From: Acidiphilium multivorum AIU301
Lineage (GTDB): Bacteria; Pseudomonadota; Alphaproteobacteria; Acetobacterales; Acetobacteraceae
Assembly (NCBI RefSeq): GCF_000202835.1
Contig: NC_015178.1
Span: 207,574-271,573 of the forward strand
Direction: 5' to 3'
Length of the DNA stretch: 64,000 bases
In this document: positions 38,483-47,357 of the stretch, piece after piece
Numbering within the stretch: position 1 is the stretch's first letter
Layout of the letters: each line of letters opens with the position of its first letter
Program-made: the position numbers and the translations under genes
Notes under the pieces: model-generated
What the model saw: only the letters and a program-made list of their open reading frames with translations
The model's database searches: none
What the model was told of the DNA's origin: nothing

Positions 38483-40035
38483 TCGCCTGTGAAAAATCGA
38501 ATTTTGCTGATCTTGCCGCGATGATTTAGCGGCGGGCGATATTGGGATTTGCAAGGTCTTGGAGACCTGAGTGGAAAAGCCTTGCAAAGCCGTTGGAGCG
38601 TTGCGCGGTGGTCGCGATCGTGATTCTCTCCCTTTGATGCCGAACATCATGTGTTTGGCGTGGAGGAAAGAATGCCGCCGAAGCTGAATGCCTCGCAGGA
38701 TGATCTCGAACTGTTCCGCTCGCGGCTGGAGAACATCATCGACCAGCGGCATCCCCTGACGCGGCTGGCCCGGCTGATCGACTGGCGGGTCTTCGAGGAA
38801 CGCTTTGGCGCACTCTACGCCGAGGCGGCGGGACGTCCGGCGCTGCCGACCCGCCTGATGGTGGCGCTGCATCTTCTCAAGCACATGGATAGGCTGTCCG
38901 ACGAAGCGATTTGCGCGCGCTATCTCGACAGTCCGTATGTCCAGGCATTCTGCGGCGAGACGCATTTCCAGCACACGCTGCCCCTTGACCGATCCTCGAT
39001 GACGCGCTGGCGCAAGCGGATCGGGGCGGAGCGGATGGAGGCCCTGCTCGCCGAGACGCTGGCGGCGGCCGAGCGGGGTGGGGCCGTTGCGGAGAAGCAC
39101 TACGAGCGGGTCACCATCGATACCACGGTCCAGCCAAAGGCCGTGACGCATCCGACCGACAGCAAGCTCCTGCACAGAGGCATCGAGACACTGGCGCGGA
39201 TGGCACGCCGGCACGGCATCACGCTACGCCAGTCGTATCGCCGGGTCGCGCGCTACGCCAGGCAGGAGGCGGCGCGCCTGCACCATGGTGGCAAACGCCA
39301 CGAGGCCGAGGCTCGCGTGCGCAAGCTGCGAACCTGGCTGGGCCGGCTGGCTCGTGACATCACCCGCAAGATCGCAGGCAACGCTGAAGCGAAGGCCGCG
39401 TTCGCCGAAACGCTGGGCGTGATCAATCGCCTGCTTCGCCAGAAGCGCTCCGACCGCGGTGCCGACAAGCTCTATTCCCTGCACGCACCTGAGGTGGAGT
39501 GCATCGGCAAGGGCAAGGCCAGGACGCGCTTCGAATTCGGCGTGAAGGTCTCCATCGCCACCACCAACGCCGCTGCACCCGGCGGTCAGTTCGTTCTCGG
39601 CATGCAGAGCCAGCCGGGAAATCCCTATGACGGCCACACCCTGGCCGGCCAGATCGAGCAGGTCGAGCGGATCACCGGCGTTGCCGTCGCCCGCGCCTAT
39701 CGCGGCCACGGCGTCGAAGCCGAGGGCAGAAGGATCTTCATCTCCCGCCAGAAACGCGGCATCACCCCCACCATCCGCCGCGAGTTGCGCCGACGCACAG
39801 CCATCGAACCCGTCATCGGCCACATGAAGACCAATGGCCATCTGGGGCGAAACTTCCTGCTCGGCGTCGACGGTGATGCCATCAACGCCGTCCTCGCCGG
39901 CGCCGGCCACAACCTCCGCCTCCTGCGCAGATGGCTGATCAGGCTTCTTTGCGCCCTCGTCGCATGGCTCTCTGCACCAAACCGCTCACCAAGCCCCGGC
40001 TTCACGCACCGCCAGATCACATAGTTCACAGGCGA
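38483..40035 (+). mobile_element. IS5-family element nested in IS6
   Basis: A 1,553-bp element with ends TCGCCTGTGAA and TTCACAGGCGA. A 4-bp duplication CTAG lies at 38479-38482 and 40036-40039, the usual IS5 target size and sequence type. It carries one intact transposase gene. Confidence 0.92.
38672..40024 (+). CDS. IS5-family transposase
   Basis: A 450-residue DDE transposase from ATG 38672 (MPPKLNASQDDLELF) with AAAGA upstream; the frame opens 7 codons earlier. Motifs include VTIDTTVQPKAVTHPTDS (first Asp), ARAYRGHGVE for the second acidic region, and RRRTAIEPVIGHMKTNGHLGR (Glu). Family length and order are kept. Confidence 0.93.
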   Translation: MPPKLNASQDDLELFRSRLENIIDQRHPLTRLARLIDWRVFEERFGALYAEAAGRPALPTRLMVALHLLKHMDRLSDEAICARYLDSPYVQAFCGETHFQHTLPLDRSSMTRWRKRIGAERMEALLAETLAAAERGGAVAEKHYERVTIDTTVQPKAVTHPTDSKLLHRGIETLARMARRHGITLRQSYRRVARYARQEAARLHHGGKRHEAEARVRKLRTWLGRLARDITRKIAGNAEAKAAFAETLGVINRLLRQKRSDRGADKLYSLHAPEVECIGKGKARTRFEFGVKVSIATTNAAAPGGQFVLGMQSQPGNPYDGHTLAGQIEQVERITGVAVARAYRGHGVEAEGRRIFISRQKRGITPTIRRELRRRTAIEPVIGHMKTNGHLGRNFLLGVDGDAINAVLAGAGHNLRLLRRWLIRLLCALVAWLSAPNRSPSPGFTHRQIT

Positions 40036-40054
40036 CTAGCTAGAGGCCGGCGAC

Positions 40055-40738
40055 GTGATCGAGTTCAAGGGCGTGCACTATCCGAAGTCGGTGATCCTGT
40101 ACGCGGGATTCTTCTACCTGCGCTACGCCGTCTCCTACCGCGACTTGGAGGAGATCCTTGGGGAGCGGGGGGTTACCGTCGACCACGCGACGCTGAACCG
40201 CTGGGTAGTGAAGTTCGCGCCGCTAATCGCGGCCCAGGCGCAAGCGAGGAAGCGGCCGACCGCCACCTCCTGGCGGATGGATGAGACCTACATCAAGGTG
40301 AAGGGCAAGTGGACCTACCTCTACCGTGCCGTGGACCGGGATGGCCAAACTCTTGATTTCATGCTCTCGGAGCGCCGCAATCTGGCCGCTGCCCGGCGGT
40401 TCTTCAAACGGGCAATTGCCGCCAACGGCGTGCCCGACCGGGTTGTCATCGACAAAAGCGGTGCAAATCTTGCGGGCCTGCAGGCGGTGAATGTGATCCT
40501 GAAATTCACCGGCGATGGACGCACCATCGAGGTCCGGCAGGTCAAATTCCTCAATAACATACTTGAACAGGACCATCGCTTCATCAAGCAGATCACCGGC
40601 CCGATGATGGGCTTCAAGGCGTTCCACTCGGCCGCAGCGACCATCGCCGGGATTGAGGCCGCCCACGTGATCAGAAAAGGCCAGATCCCGGCCAACGGCA
40701 CCAGCGCGTTTCAGACCTTCGCGGAGCTCGCGGCATAA
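40055..40738 (+). CDS. IS6-family transposase
   Basis: A 227-residue DDE transposase starting at GTG 40055 (IEFKGVHYPKSVILYAG). It has SWRMDETYIKVKGKWTYLYRAVD (first Asp), VVIDKSGAN (second Asp) and QVKFLNNILEQDHRFIK (Glu). The native leader is pushed 1.5 kb away by the IS5, so expression would now depend on that element. The coding frame is intact. Confidence 0.9.
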   Translation: MIEFKGVHYPKSVILYAGFFYLRYAVSYRDLEEILGERGVTVDHATLNRWVVKFAPLIAAQAQARKRPTATSWRMDETYIKVKGKWTYLYRAVDRDGQTLDFMLSERRNLAAARRFFKRAIAANGVPDRVVIDKSGANLAGLQAVNVILKFTGDGRTIEVRQVKFLNNILEQDHRFIKQITGPMMGFKAFHSAAATIAGIEAAHVIRKGQIPANGTSAFQTFAELAA

Positions 40739-40810
40739 TAGTGTCCCTAGCTCGGGCTACTCCGCCATCCGGAAAAGTTTGCGACGTAACCCTCTTCCGT
40801 CCTGTGGGCG

Positions 40811-41015
40811 TGCTGCGATCGAGTTGTACAACACCGGCAGGCCGCACAGTTCGCTCGGATATCGCCCGCCGCCCCCAGAAACCGCGACGCCGCCACGGCC
40901 GCCCTCCGGTTCCGCTTCGCTCCACCGAAGGCCGGCCATGGCGGCGGAGACAAGAATGCACTAACTTCCAACACGCACCACTCACTGGGGGCCGGTCAAG
41001 CCGTTTCGGAAGCGT
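40811..41015 (+). pseudogene. IS3-family OrfB tail and element end
   Basis: The frame reads [20 protein letters not shown] followed by PPSGSASLHRRPAMA and a stop at 40962-40964, the C-terminus of an IS3-type integrase. The following bases TAACTTCCAACACGCACCAC and GGGGGCCGGTCA look like the element's terminal repeat. Only the last 50 or so codons remain. Confidence 0.7.
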
Positions 41016-41076
41016 TCCACCGGCAGGCAGTAAACCGGTCGTTTGATTGCCGGCACCCCAGCATTCAACCAACGCT

Positions 41077-41235
41077 CCGGTGCAATCAGCGTGGGCACGA
41101 CACCGATGATTGCGATCCCAGTTGCAGCCGTTATGCGCCCATGTGCAATGATTTCGGGCCAGACCCCAAAAACCTGTTGCAATCATTCCGGGCACAGCCG
41201 CCCGATGATTGCGATCCCAAGCACCGATGATTGCA
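41077..41235. repeat. Cluster of TGATTGC/GCAATCA repeats
   Basis: Five related words occur in both orientations: TGCAATCAGCGTGGGC, GATGATTGCGATCCCA (twice), TGCAATGATTTCGGGCC and TGCAATCATTCCGGGC, then GATGATTGCAGTTC. Tandem motifs of this kind are the ends of IS21-type elements. No istA/istB lies next to them, so they may be the remains of such ends. Confidence 0.4.
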
Positions 41236-41447
41236 GTTCACTACACAAACCGATCCGGCAGGCCGAACCCCTCCAGCCCCACCGCACGATACGGCACCGC
41301 GTGCAGAGCGGCGATCGCTTCGATCATCCCGGTCTGGATCGCACCGCGACCAGTGCCGCCAGCCCCGGAATCCACCCCTCCAGATACGCGCCCAGTCGCA
41401 CCGGATCGAGCCGATGCTGCTGCAGACCCTCGCCTAACCCCTCATCC
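41236..41447 (-). pseudogene. Phosphotransferase-family (APH-like) remnant
   Basis: Minus-strand pieces read MDEGLGEGLQQHRLDPVRLG, then AYLEGWIPGLAALVAVR, the start of acyl-CoA-dehydrogenase-associated aminoglycoside-phosphotransferase-like proteins. After a frameshift they read IIEAIAALHAVPYRAVGLEG, which fits a later part of the same family. The middle is deleted. Clearly not functional. Confidence 0.4.
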
Positions 41448-41515
41448 ATCCAGGTCCCTCCCGACCCGCACTGTCCGCGATCGCCGTGGACTGTCAAGCG
41501 CGGCCGAGGGCAGGA

Positions 41516-42070
41516 TCAACTCACGGTGTCGCCCCTGACCGTGACCGGGCTGGTCGCCTCCGAAATCCGCTTGCCGACCTTCTCCACCTGGTTGCGCTGG
41601 CCCCCGGTCATGTCGCCGTCCATGTGAAAATCGACCACGCCGAGCAGCTTGCCGGTCTCTGCCACGAACAGCAGGTTCTTATGCGCGTTGCCGCCGACAT
41701 GGATGTGGTTGATCCCACTCGTCCCCGGCGCGCTGCGCCCCACGTTGGCGCCGATCGCCATCCGTACCGCCTGCGCCATCAGCCGGTCGGTCCCCCTGAT
41801 CTCGGTCGCACCGCTCACCGCGACCGTGCCGGTCGCCACCGTCTCTGGCTTCCAGAACTGCCCCCAATCGACCCCGGCCGACTTCGCGAGTTGCGCAATC
41901 GCCTCCTGGGTCGCCCGTCCATCCTTCGGAAACGTCTCGTCGATCGCGATCCGCAACTTGGTCTCGACCGTCGCCGCCGGCAATAACTCGCCCCGATCAG
42001 CCCGCTCGCGCAGCCAACAGAAGTTCGGATGCTTCTGCACCTTCGACAGTTGCTTAACAGTAAGCCCCAT
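41516..42070 (-). CDS. Unknown 184-residue protein with an HIHVGGN motif
   Basis: Starts MGLTVKQLSKVQKHPNFCWL. The C-terminal half contains GINHIHVGGNAHKNLLFVAETG and LLGVVDFHMDGDM, given here in parts no longer than 20: INHIHVGGNAHKNLLFV and LGVVDFHMDGD. The evenly spaced His residues could bind a metal or form an active site. There is no signal peptide or membrane helix. No family recognised. It stands alone between an IS scar and a Tn3 fragment. The style (N-terminal helical part, compact C-terminal domain) would fit a cargo or effector-type gene, but this is speculation. Confidence 0.55.
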   Translation of the reverse strand: MGLTVKQLSKVQKHPNFCWLRERADRGELLPAATVETKLRIAIDETFPKDGRATQEAIAQLAKSAGVDWGQFWKPETVATGTVAVSGATEIRGTDRLMAQAVRMAIGANVGRSAPGTSGINHIHVGGNAHKNLLFVAETGKLLGVVDFHMDGDMTGGQRNQVEKVGKRISEATSPVTVRGDTVS

Positions 42071-42105
42071 CGCACGATCCCCCGGTACCCACCGCCATCA
42101 TAATG

Positions 42106-42366
42106 TTAGTCCGGTTCCCCCTCCCGATCAATCCGCTCCCGACATAGTGATCCAAACCAGTTATACGCCGCCAAGTCCGCAGTCAAAGCTCCGGTCTGCT
42201 CGGCCAGATATGCGATTGCAGCGTCCGGGAACTCGCTGGCAGCCCGGCCAAACCTTCCTGTCGCACGATACATCATGAGCTGCGCGGCAAAACCGAGCCA
42301 GGTGCCGGCCGGCTTGGCATTCAGGAACGCCAGGTCCTCAAAGCCCAGGCTCCAGCGAATGGCCAA
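42106..42366 (-). pseudogene. Tn3-family transposase, N-terminal fragment
   Basis: Contains LGFAAQLMMYRATGRFGRAASEFPDAAI and YLAEQTGALTADLAAYNW, given here as LGFAAQLMMYRATGRFG and YLAEQTGALTADLA. This is the DUF4158 region at the start of Tn3-type TnpA. It stops after 86 codons. It is unlike the TnpA at 50.9-53.9 kb in detail and belongs to another lost transposon. Confidence 0.7.
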
Positions 42367-42530
42367 CGCCCCATCCGGCCGTCGGTGGAGTCCCGTGCAT
42401 AGCCGTAAATCATGCCGGCACTATGCACCGGACTTATGCAACAGAAAGCCCCGCTTCCGGCCTACGGGGCGGGGCTGGTATGAAAATCTTGATTTTCGTG
42501 CAGACTCAGCGCATTTGGGGGAAACCAGAC

Positions 42531-43013
42531 CTACGCGTCTTGCTGTCCTCGTGCGGCTAATTGATCGAGGGCTGACCCCTCAAGCACATAATAAATCTTG
42601 TCAGACCCGTTTGCGCCCAGCCCGTCATAGAGCGACCGCGCTGCCACGTTTTCTCTTGAGGTGGACCATTCGATCCTAGTGCTTCCTGCGGCCTTCGCCG
42701 CCTGTGCAATCCCAGCCATCAACTTCTGTGCGACGCCACGGCGGCGTGCAGCGTGGCCGACATAAACCTGCTGGACGTAAGTGAATGTGAGCAGGCCGGC
42801 GACGGGGTAGAGAGAGGTGAACGTGGCAAAGCCGAGAAGTCGAACATCGTCGTGGGCTACGATGATGTCCACCTGCCGGGCACGGCGAAGCACGTCCTCA
42901 GCGACTACCAGATCAGAACTGATAGTGGCTCCGTAGAAACCAGCCATCTCGATCATCAAGTCGGCTAGGGCCTGAGCATCTTTCTCGTCAAAGCGACGTA
43001 TGCGGACCACCAT
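42531..43013 (-). CDS. GNAT-family N-acetyltransferase
   Basis: A 160-residue acetyltransferase. The acetyl-CoA loop is in VQQVYVGHAARRRGVAQKLM (Q/RxxGxG-type, about 88-105), followed by SRENVAARSLYDGLGA near the C-terminus, which is typical of the fold. Substrate unknown. It is a stand-alone gene with no toxin-antitoxin partner beside it. Bases 42367-42530 show no gene. Confidence 0.88.
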   Translation of the reverse strand: MVVRIRRFDEKDAQALADLMIEMAGFYGATISSDLVVAEDVLRRARQVDIIVAHDDVRLLGFATFTSLYPVAGLLTFTYVQQVYVGHAARRRGVAQKLMAGIAQAAKAAGSTRIEWSTSRENVAARSLYDGLGANGSDKIYYVLEGSALDQLAARGQQDA

Positions 43014-43166
43014 TCACCCTTTCCCGACACAACCTGCTGCTTCGCTACATGGCCTACTTTTCTACCACCGCATACAAGGATGAGTTATGCATTACGCCCC
43101 ATTCTGGGGCTGCCGGGGGTAGTTTTGTCTATTTGGAGAGGTGACTAATCCGCTTATGGTAAAGAC

Positions 43167-43811
43167 ATGAGCGATACCTCTGATTCCGTAGCCTTGATTG
43201 CAAATTGGATTTCCTTTGGCAGCTTCCTCCTTACAGTGGGGATTCTTATCGCCGCGTGGGCAGCACTAGGCACTTGGCGCGCGCAGGTGCTCGGCGGACG
43301 AAAAATTCAACTAGCCGAAGAATGCCTGTATTCGGCGCACGACTTCGCTGTGCAGGTCAAGCTATTACGCTTGGTATCTCCCAATAATCTTGACACCGAA
43401 AAGAAGATCGAAGAACTTCGAAAAACACTCTGGCAATTTCAGAGGTCATTTCTAATAATAAATTATTATCTTAAATCACCGATATCTGAGGAAATTCCGA
43501 AAGCGTTCATCGATTTCTTTGCCTCTCTCGACACGAATTTTCGAATTTTGAAGCAGTCTGATTTTCAACAGCCACCACTGGTTGTACAAGGTGCTTCTCT
43601 ACTTGCCGCGGCAGCCGCATCTTCGAGCAGGCAACACTACGACAATGCTCTCGATATCTTCTACGGAAACCGCCAGAACGACCCAATCGAAGCAACGTAT
43701 GGTGAACGTGTCAACGAACTACATGGCATTCTACAACCAATACTGACCCCCAATAGGGGGTGCCTCGGTTGGCTAATCGACAAAGCCGCTGCTGCGGTAC
43801 AACAATCTTGA
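43167..43811 (+). CDS. Membrane-anchored hypothetical protein
   Basis: 214 residues. One N-terminal membrane helix (about 10-32, IANWISFGSFLLTVGILIAAWAALG region) is followed by a helical cytoplasmic domain (LAEECLYSAHDFAVQ, TEKKIEELRKTLWQFQRSFL). Codon use is AT-richer than the flanks, suggesting a different origin. Not recognised. Proteins of this shape are often found in accessory islands, but no partner gene is visible here. Confidence 0.6.
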   Translation: MSDTSDSVALIANWISFGSFLLTVGILIAAWAALGTWRAQVLGGRKIQLAEECLYSAHDFAVQVKLLRLVSPNNLDTEKKIEELRKTLWQFQRSFLIINYYLKSPISEEIPKAFIDFFASLDTNFRILKQSDFQQPPLVVQGASLLAAAAASSSRQHYDNALDIFYGNRQNDPIEATYGERVNELHGILQPILTPNRGCLGWLIDKAAAAVQQS

Positions 43812-43860
43812 TTTTCGAGACTTCAAACCAAAGGCGCAAATTTACCCCTTAACCGTCACT

Positions 43861-44055
43861 TCATTCATCTAATGTCAAACTTGTTAAAGGAAATACGCTT
43901 GATTCCATTTTTCCATTATTAAACCATTCACACCAGGCGCTTTGTACTCCAGAAGATACTCCAAATGACGCAGGTATATCGATTTTGTTGACGGTCATTG
44001 CAGGCGATCCTGACTTAAGTCTTACAACATCGCCAACTTTTATTTGGTTTGTCAT
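43861..44055 (-). CDS. YodC-family small protein (DUF2158)
   Basis: A 64-residue protein from ATG 44055 (MTNQIKVGDVVRLKSGSPAMTV). The KxGDVVxLKSGSPxMTV start and the WF...G...F ending are the family signature. Its role is unknown. AT-rich like its neighbour at 43.2 kb, it may have arrived with it. Confidence 0.85.
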   Translation of the reverse strand: MTNQIKVGDVVRLKSGSPAMTVNKIDIPASFGVSSGVQSAWCEWFNNGKMESSVFPLTSLTLDE

Positions 44056-44067
44056 AGCGTTTTTCAT

Positions 44068-44564
44068 TCCCGTTTACGTCTACCTGACAAAATTATAGCT
44101 GGGTTTCGGACTCAGCCAAGAGGCACTCATTGCCCCAGAATTCTGCATTATGGAATTTCGGCAGAAGTCACCGTGAAGTCTTCAGATATATGCCGCGTAG
44201 GCCGGCAACCGACCCCATAGTAGACGTGCAACCGAGACTGTCAAAGCACCCCGCCAGAAGCGGGCGATGGCGGCGCGAATACTTGGAGCGAGCGAATGGC
44301 GGCGATCACGAAACCGATGAGGCAACGAACCGACGCCAGGTGCGGCACGGCCTGCAAGCCGTACGCGCAAGGTCACTGGTGGCGGGTACAAAAAGAGAAC
44401 GATGACAACGGTCAGACCAGCGGGGGAGCCAACATTCCGGGGACCTAAACACAAGGAAAACCTTGGGTGAAATAGGTCTGATTGGCTGTCGTTTGTATCA
44501 AAATGAGAAATCCGGGGGATGTTATACGAACCCCCAAGACGGCCCTGAAGGGGCCGTATCGATC
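44068..44564. other. Noncoding stretch with a strong hairpin
   Basis: No supported gene. Open frames on both strands here lack recognisable content. A perfect 7-bp stem ACGGCCC/GGGCCGT with loop TGAAG lies near 44541-44559, just after the end of the ParE-type gene on the opposite strand, and could terminate that operon although no T run follows. Confidence 0.4.
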
Positions 44565-44855
44565 TCACGGTAATGCGTCACTGCGGTCCCTGGCACCATG
44601 CCAGATGCGGAGGATTCGAACAAAATCGGCGTTCATGTCGATCTCGTAGACGATCAGATACGGCCACACGGCCACCAGTTCGCGGGTGCCGGCAACCAGG
44701 CCGAGGCGGCCCCGGTTGGGAAACAGCGCCAGGCTGTCGCCGGCGAGGACCAAAGAGCGCAACAGATTCGCTGCCGCATGGGGGTTCAGAGGTTCGAGAT
44801 AGGTGACGATGGAATCGCGGTCCGCCAAGGCGAGCGGATGCCATTCGACCCGCAC
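44565..44855 (-). CDS. ParE/RelE-type toxin
   Basis: A 96-residue toxin starting at GTG 44855 (RVEWHPLALADRDSIVTYL). The pattern SLALFPNRGRLG, GTRELVAVWPYLIVYEID and VRILRIWHGARDR is the ParE/RelE fold ending. Members either inhibit gyrase or cut mRNA; the sequence does not decide which. It lies 2 bp after the antitoxin stop. Confidence 0.9.
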   Translation of the reverse strand: MRVEWHPLALADRDSIVTYLEPLNPHAAANLLRSLVLAGDSLALFPNRGRLGLVAGTRELVAVWPYLIVYEIDMNADFVRILRIWHGARDRSDALP

Positions 44856-44857
44856 GC

Positions 44858-45031
44858 TCAGTGACCGGAGATCTTCCGGTTCAGCCGTTCGATCTCACGC
44901 AGGAGATCGGCGCGCACCTCTTCATGCGGTACACCTGGACGAGGATCGGCCCGCGCCTCGGCGATGGCGGCCTCGAGAAGCCGGCGCTCGGCCTCGAGCT
45001 CGGGATCAATCTGGGGGACTGTCTGGTTCAT
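44858..45031 (-). CDS. Antitoxin of the ParE/RelE-type toxin
   Basis: A 57-residue acidic protein from ATG 45031 (MNQTVPQIDPELEAERRLLE), mostly helical (AAIAEARADPRPGVPHEEVRA). Such short antitoxins lack a separate DNA-binding domain or carry a reduced one. Position and spacing define the pairing. Confidence 0.75.
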   Translation of the reverse strand: MNQTVPQIDPELEAERRLLEAAIAEARADPRPGVPHEEVRADLLREIERLNRKISGH

Positions 45032-45560
45032 TCGGCGAACTCCAGGTGTAACTTCTGACAGGCCAATCAGATCCTGCATCCATGTTGGTTGCACGCGCCA
45101 GAAGATTTGACTTCCGGACGACGGCCGGCTTCTCGGTGCACAGGAAACCGGTCGGGATGCAGTATCACCTATATCGTGTGCGGCGGGCAACCCGCCGATA
45201 GCGACAGCCGATGTCTGGAATAGGCGCTGATGTCCGGACAGGAATCTACCTGAACCACGACGAAGGCGCCGGCCGGAACCAGTGGGCGGGCGGCCATTTT
45301 TTCCCTGGGCTTTGGCTTCGCCTGGGACAGGCCGGACACCATGACCATCTTTTCCGGCCTGGTTGATTTAGCGTCACTCAGGATCATGCCGGCTTCCAAA
45401 ACCCCATGTCCGCCGCAGATAGCGCGTTCTTAAGCCAAGATTTCAATGCGATGTAACGCCTTCTTGTCGTGGCCGCAGATGCGTTTCCAAAGCTATGCTG
45501 CGTCGCACAAAATTCATGTTGAAGCCTCTCTTGGCTGAGCTATATCTCATCACACGGGGC
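45032..45560. other. Stretch without a supported gene
   Basis: One minus-strand frame (45169-45399, MEAGMILSDAKSTRPEKM) is open for 76 codons but shows no family likeness or good ribosome site. A short frame near 45480-45550 (MNFVRRSIALETH) looks like a gene scrap. I see no RNA gene or repeat. Confidence 0.3.
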
Positions 45561-45800
45561 TCATGCCCCGTTGGACGTTTCCTCCCTAAACTTGGCGGCC
45601 GCAATGGTCGCCATTTTTTTTGCGCCGATCCGATTGGCTGGAAGTGTCCGCAATGACCGAACGCCATCCTCTATCCGCAAAAGTCCTTTGAGCCTGTCGT
45701 GGTCCGGCATTTCATCTATGGATATGGCCTGACGCACCGCGTGGATCGCCGGATAGGCCTCGGAGGACAGATTGTCGCTGGCCGGGATAGAAGCGGGTTT
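45561..45800 (-). CDS. Small ORF downstream of ardC
   Basis: The minus-strand frame is open for 79 codons (PASIPASDNLSSEAYPAIHA, then VRQAISIDEMPDHDRLKGLL) and ends REETSNGA. The first ATG is internal (MPDHDRLKGL, 49 codons) and a GTG lies 10 codons earlier. It follows the ardC stop by 22 bp in the same direction, so it may be the next gene of that operon. Not recognised. Confidence 0.4.
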   Translation of the reverse strand, partial: KPASIPASDNLSSEAYPAIHAVRQAISIDEMPDHDRLKGLLRIEDGVRSLRTLPANRIGAKKMATIAAAKFREETSNGA

Positions 45801-46364
45801 TTAGTTGGCAGATCCTCATGATTTACCGCCCTGCCGTTGCACGCCGTGCCTGCCGCTCCTGCTCGGGCTGTTCGGCTCGTTCCGCCCGCCGGATTTCCGC
45901 GCCGCTCTCAGCGGCCCGCTGCCAGTAACCACGCGCCTGCTCACCCGTCTGGCTGTCAGCCCGGCCAGTGATCTGCCCTGCCTTCTGCTCGGCTCGCAGC
46001 GCCATCAAATACCCGGAAATCTTCTCGGCATCGGCAGCCGCCCGGAAGATCTCTCGCGCGTCTTGCTGCAAGGCTTTGATCCAGCTTCCGACATAGGCCG
46101 CATGCTGGCCCGGATCATGGCCGATGCCCAGCTTGTCCGCGATCATCAGCGAGGCGATCTCCGCCCTTAGCTCCTCCCGCGCGTAGGCTTCCGATCCGAA
46201 CGGCGTGCCGAGATCCGGCCGGTTCAGCCGCGAGGGGTGCCCTGTGGCGTGGCCGTTATGCCGATGTCGGCATAAGGGGCATAATGCCGCGATCCGGATT
46301 ATGCCGCATGGCCTCCGCTGGAGGCCGGATAGCCCGGCATTGGCCATGCGGCTGTTCGGCATAA

Positions 46365-47357
46365 TCAGAGCCCTTCCAGGAACGCGAGGAGTTGATCGTC
46401 GGGCCGGAACCGGCCCGACGGCGTGGCTGGAGCGGCGACGCGAGCGAGCGCCTTTTCCTTCATCCGCATGTCGGCATGGATGTAGATTTGGGTGGTCTCG
46501 ACGTTCTCGTGACCAAGCCAGAGCGCGATCACCGCAGGATCAACGCCGTGGTGGAGCAGGTCCATCGCCGTGCTGTGGCGCAGCGTATGTGGCGTGACCT
46601 GTTTCGTGCCGATGCTCGGGCACGCGCGCGACGCCGTGAGGCAGTGCTTGCGGACCAGATGCTCAAGAGCGTCACGGCTCAGCCGTTCGCCCCGGATCGA
46701 CGGGAACAGCGGCTTGCCCTCATCTTTGTCGTTGCCGATCCACGTCGCCAGCAGCTTGGCTGTCTCGCGGCGAAGCGGGGTGGCGCGCTCCTTCCGGCCC
46801 TTGCCCATGCAACGGATGTGCGCGCCGGTCCCCAGCACGACATCGCCCCGCGTGAGGCCGACCAGTTCGGAAGCCCGCAGGCCTGTCTGGACCGCAAGCA
46901 GGAGCAGAGCGTGATCGCGCCGCCCCGCCCATGTTGTACGATCCGGAGCCGCCAACAGCGCCGCCATTTCCTCGGCATCGAGGAACGTGACCGCACGCTT
47001 CACATAGCGCTTATTGGGCATGGCGAGGATGCGCTGGCAGTGCAGCAGCCAAGTCGGATCGGTCATCGCGACGAAGCGGAAGAACGATCGGATCGCGGCG
47101 AGCCGGGTATTACGGCTGCGAGCGCTATTACCCCGCGCGGTCTCGGTGTGGGCGAGGAAGTCCGCGACCAGATCGGCGTCGATGTCTTCGACCGTCAGGT
47201 TGACCGGCGGCTTTTTGCGGCGGGCGCTCGCATATCTGAGCAGCAGCCGGAACGTATCGCGATAGCCGGCGACCGTATGTCGGCTCGCCTCCAGTTGCGT
47301 GCAAAGCCGGTCGGTGAAGAAGCGCTGGATCAGCGCGGGCAAGGTGACGGCGTTCAT
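46365..47357 (-). CDS. ritC: RIT tyrosine recombinase C (copy 2)
   Basis: 330 residues, identical to the protein at 18385-19377, with Arg in VQTGLRASE, HTLRHSTAM and the Tyr in TTQIYIHAD. It overlaps ritB by 4 bp. Its stop is 83 bp from the element's core end, beyond which lie the palindromic tail and the C-part of ardC. Confidence 0.9.
   Translation of the reverse strand: MNAVTLPALIQRFFTDRLCTQLEASRHTVAGYRDTFRLLLRYASARRKKPPVNLTVEDIDADLVADFLAHTETARGNSARSRNTRLAAIRSFFRFVAMTDPTWLLHCQRILAMPNKRYVKRAVTFLDAEEMAALLAAPDRTTWAGRRDHALLLLAVQTGLRASELVGLTRGDVVLGTGAHIRCMGKGRKERATPLRRETAKLLATWIGNDKDEGKPLFPSIRGERLSRDALEHLVRKHCLTASRACPSIGTKQVTPHTLRHSTAMDLLHHGVDPAVIALWLGHENVETTQIYIHADMRMKEKALARVAAPATPSGRFRPDDQLLAFLEGL

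Larger units (their letters stand above)
38415..40792 (+). mobile_element. IS6-family element disrupted by IS5
   Basis: Left end GGTTCTGGCGCAAACT (38415-38430) and right end AGTTTGCGACGTAACC (40777-40792) are inverted with 13 of 16 matches, the IS6-type end. Without the 1,553-bp IS5 and its 4-bp duplication the element is about 821 bp, normal for IS6. The IS5 lies in the short leader upstream of the transposase. No flanking duplication was found. Confidence 0.7.

Noticed and set aside
44100..44560. Group II intron or other structured RNA
   Set aside because: The stretch has several short complementary words and a hairpin, but I could not identify a domain V or reverse transcriptase, so no call is made.
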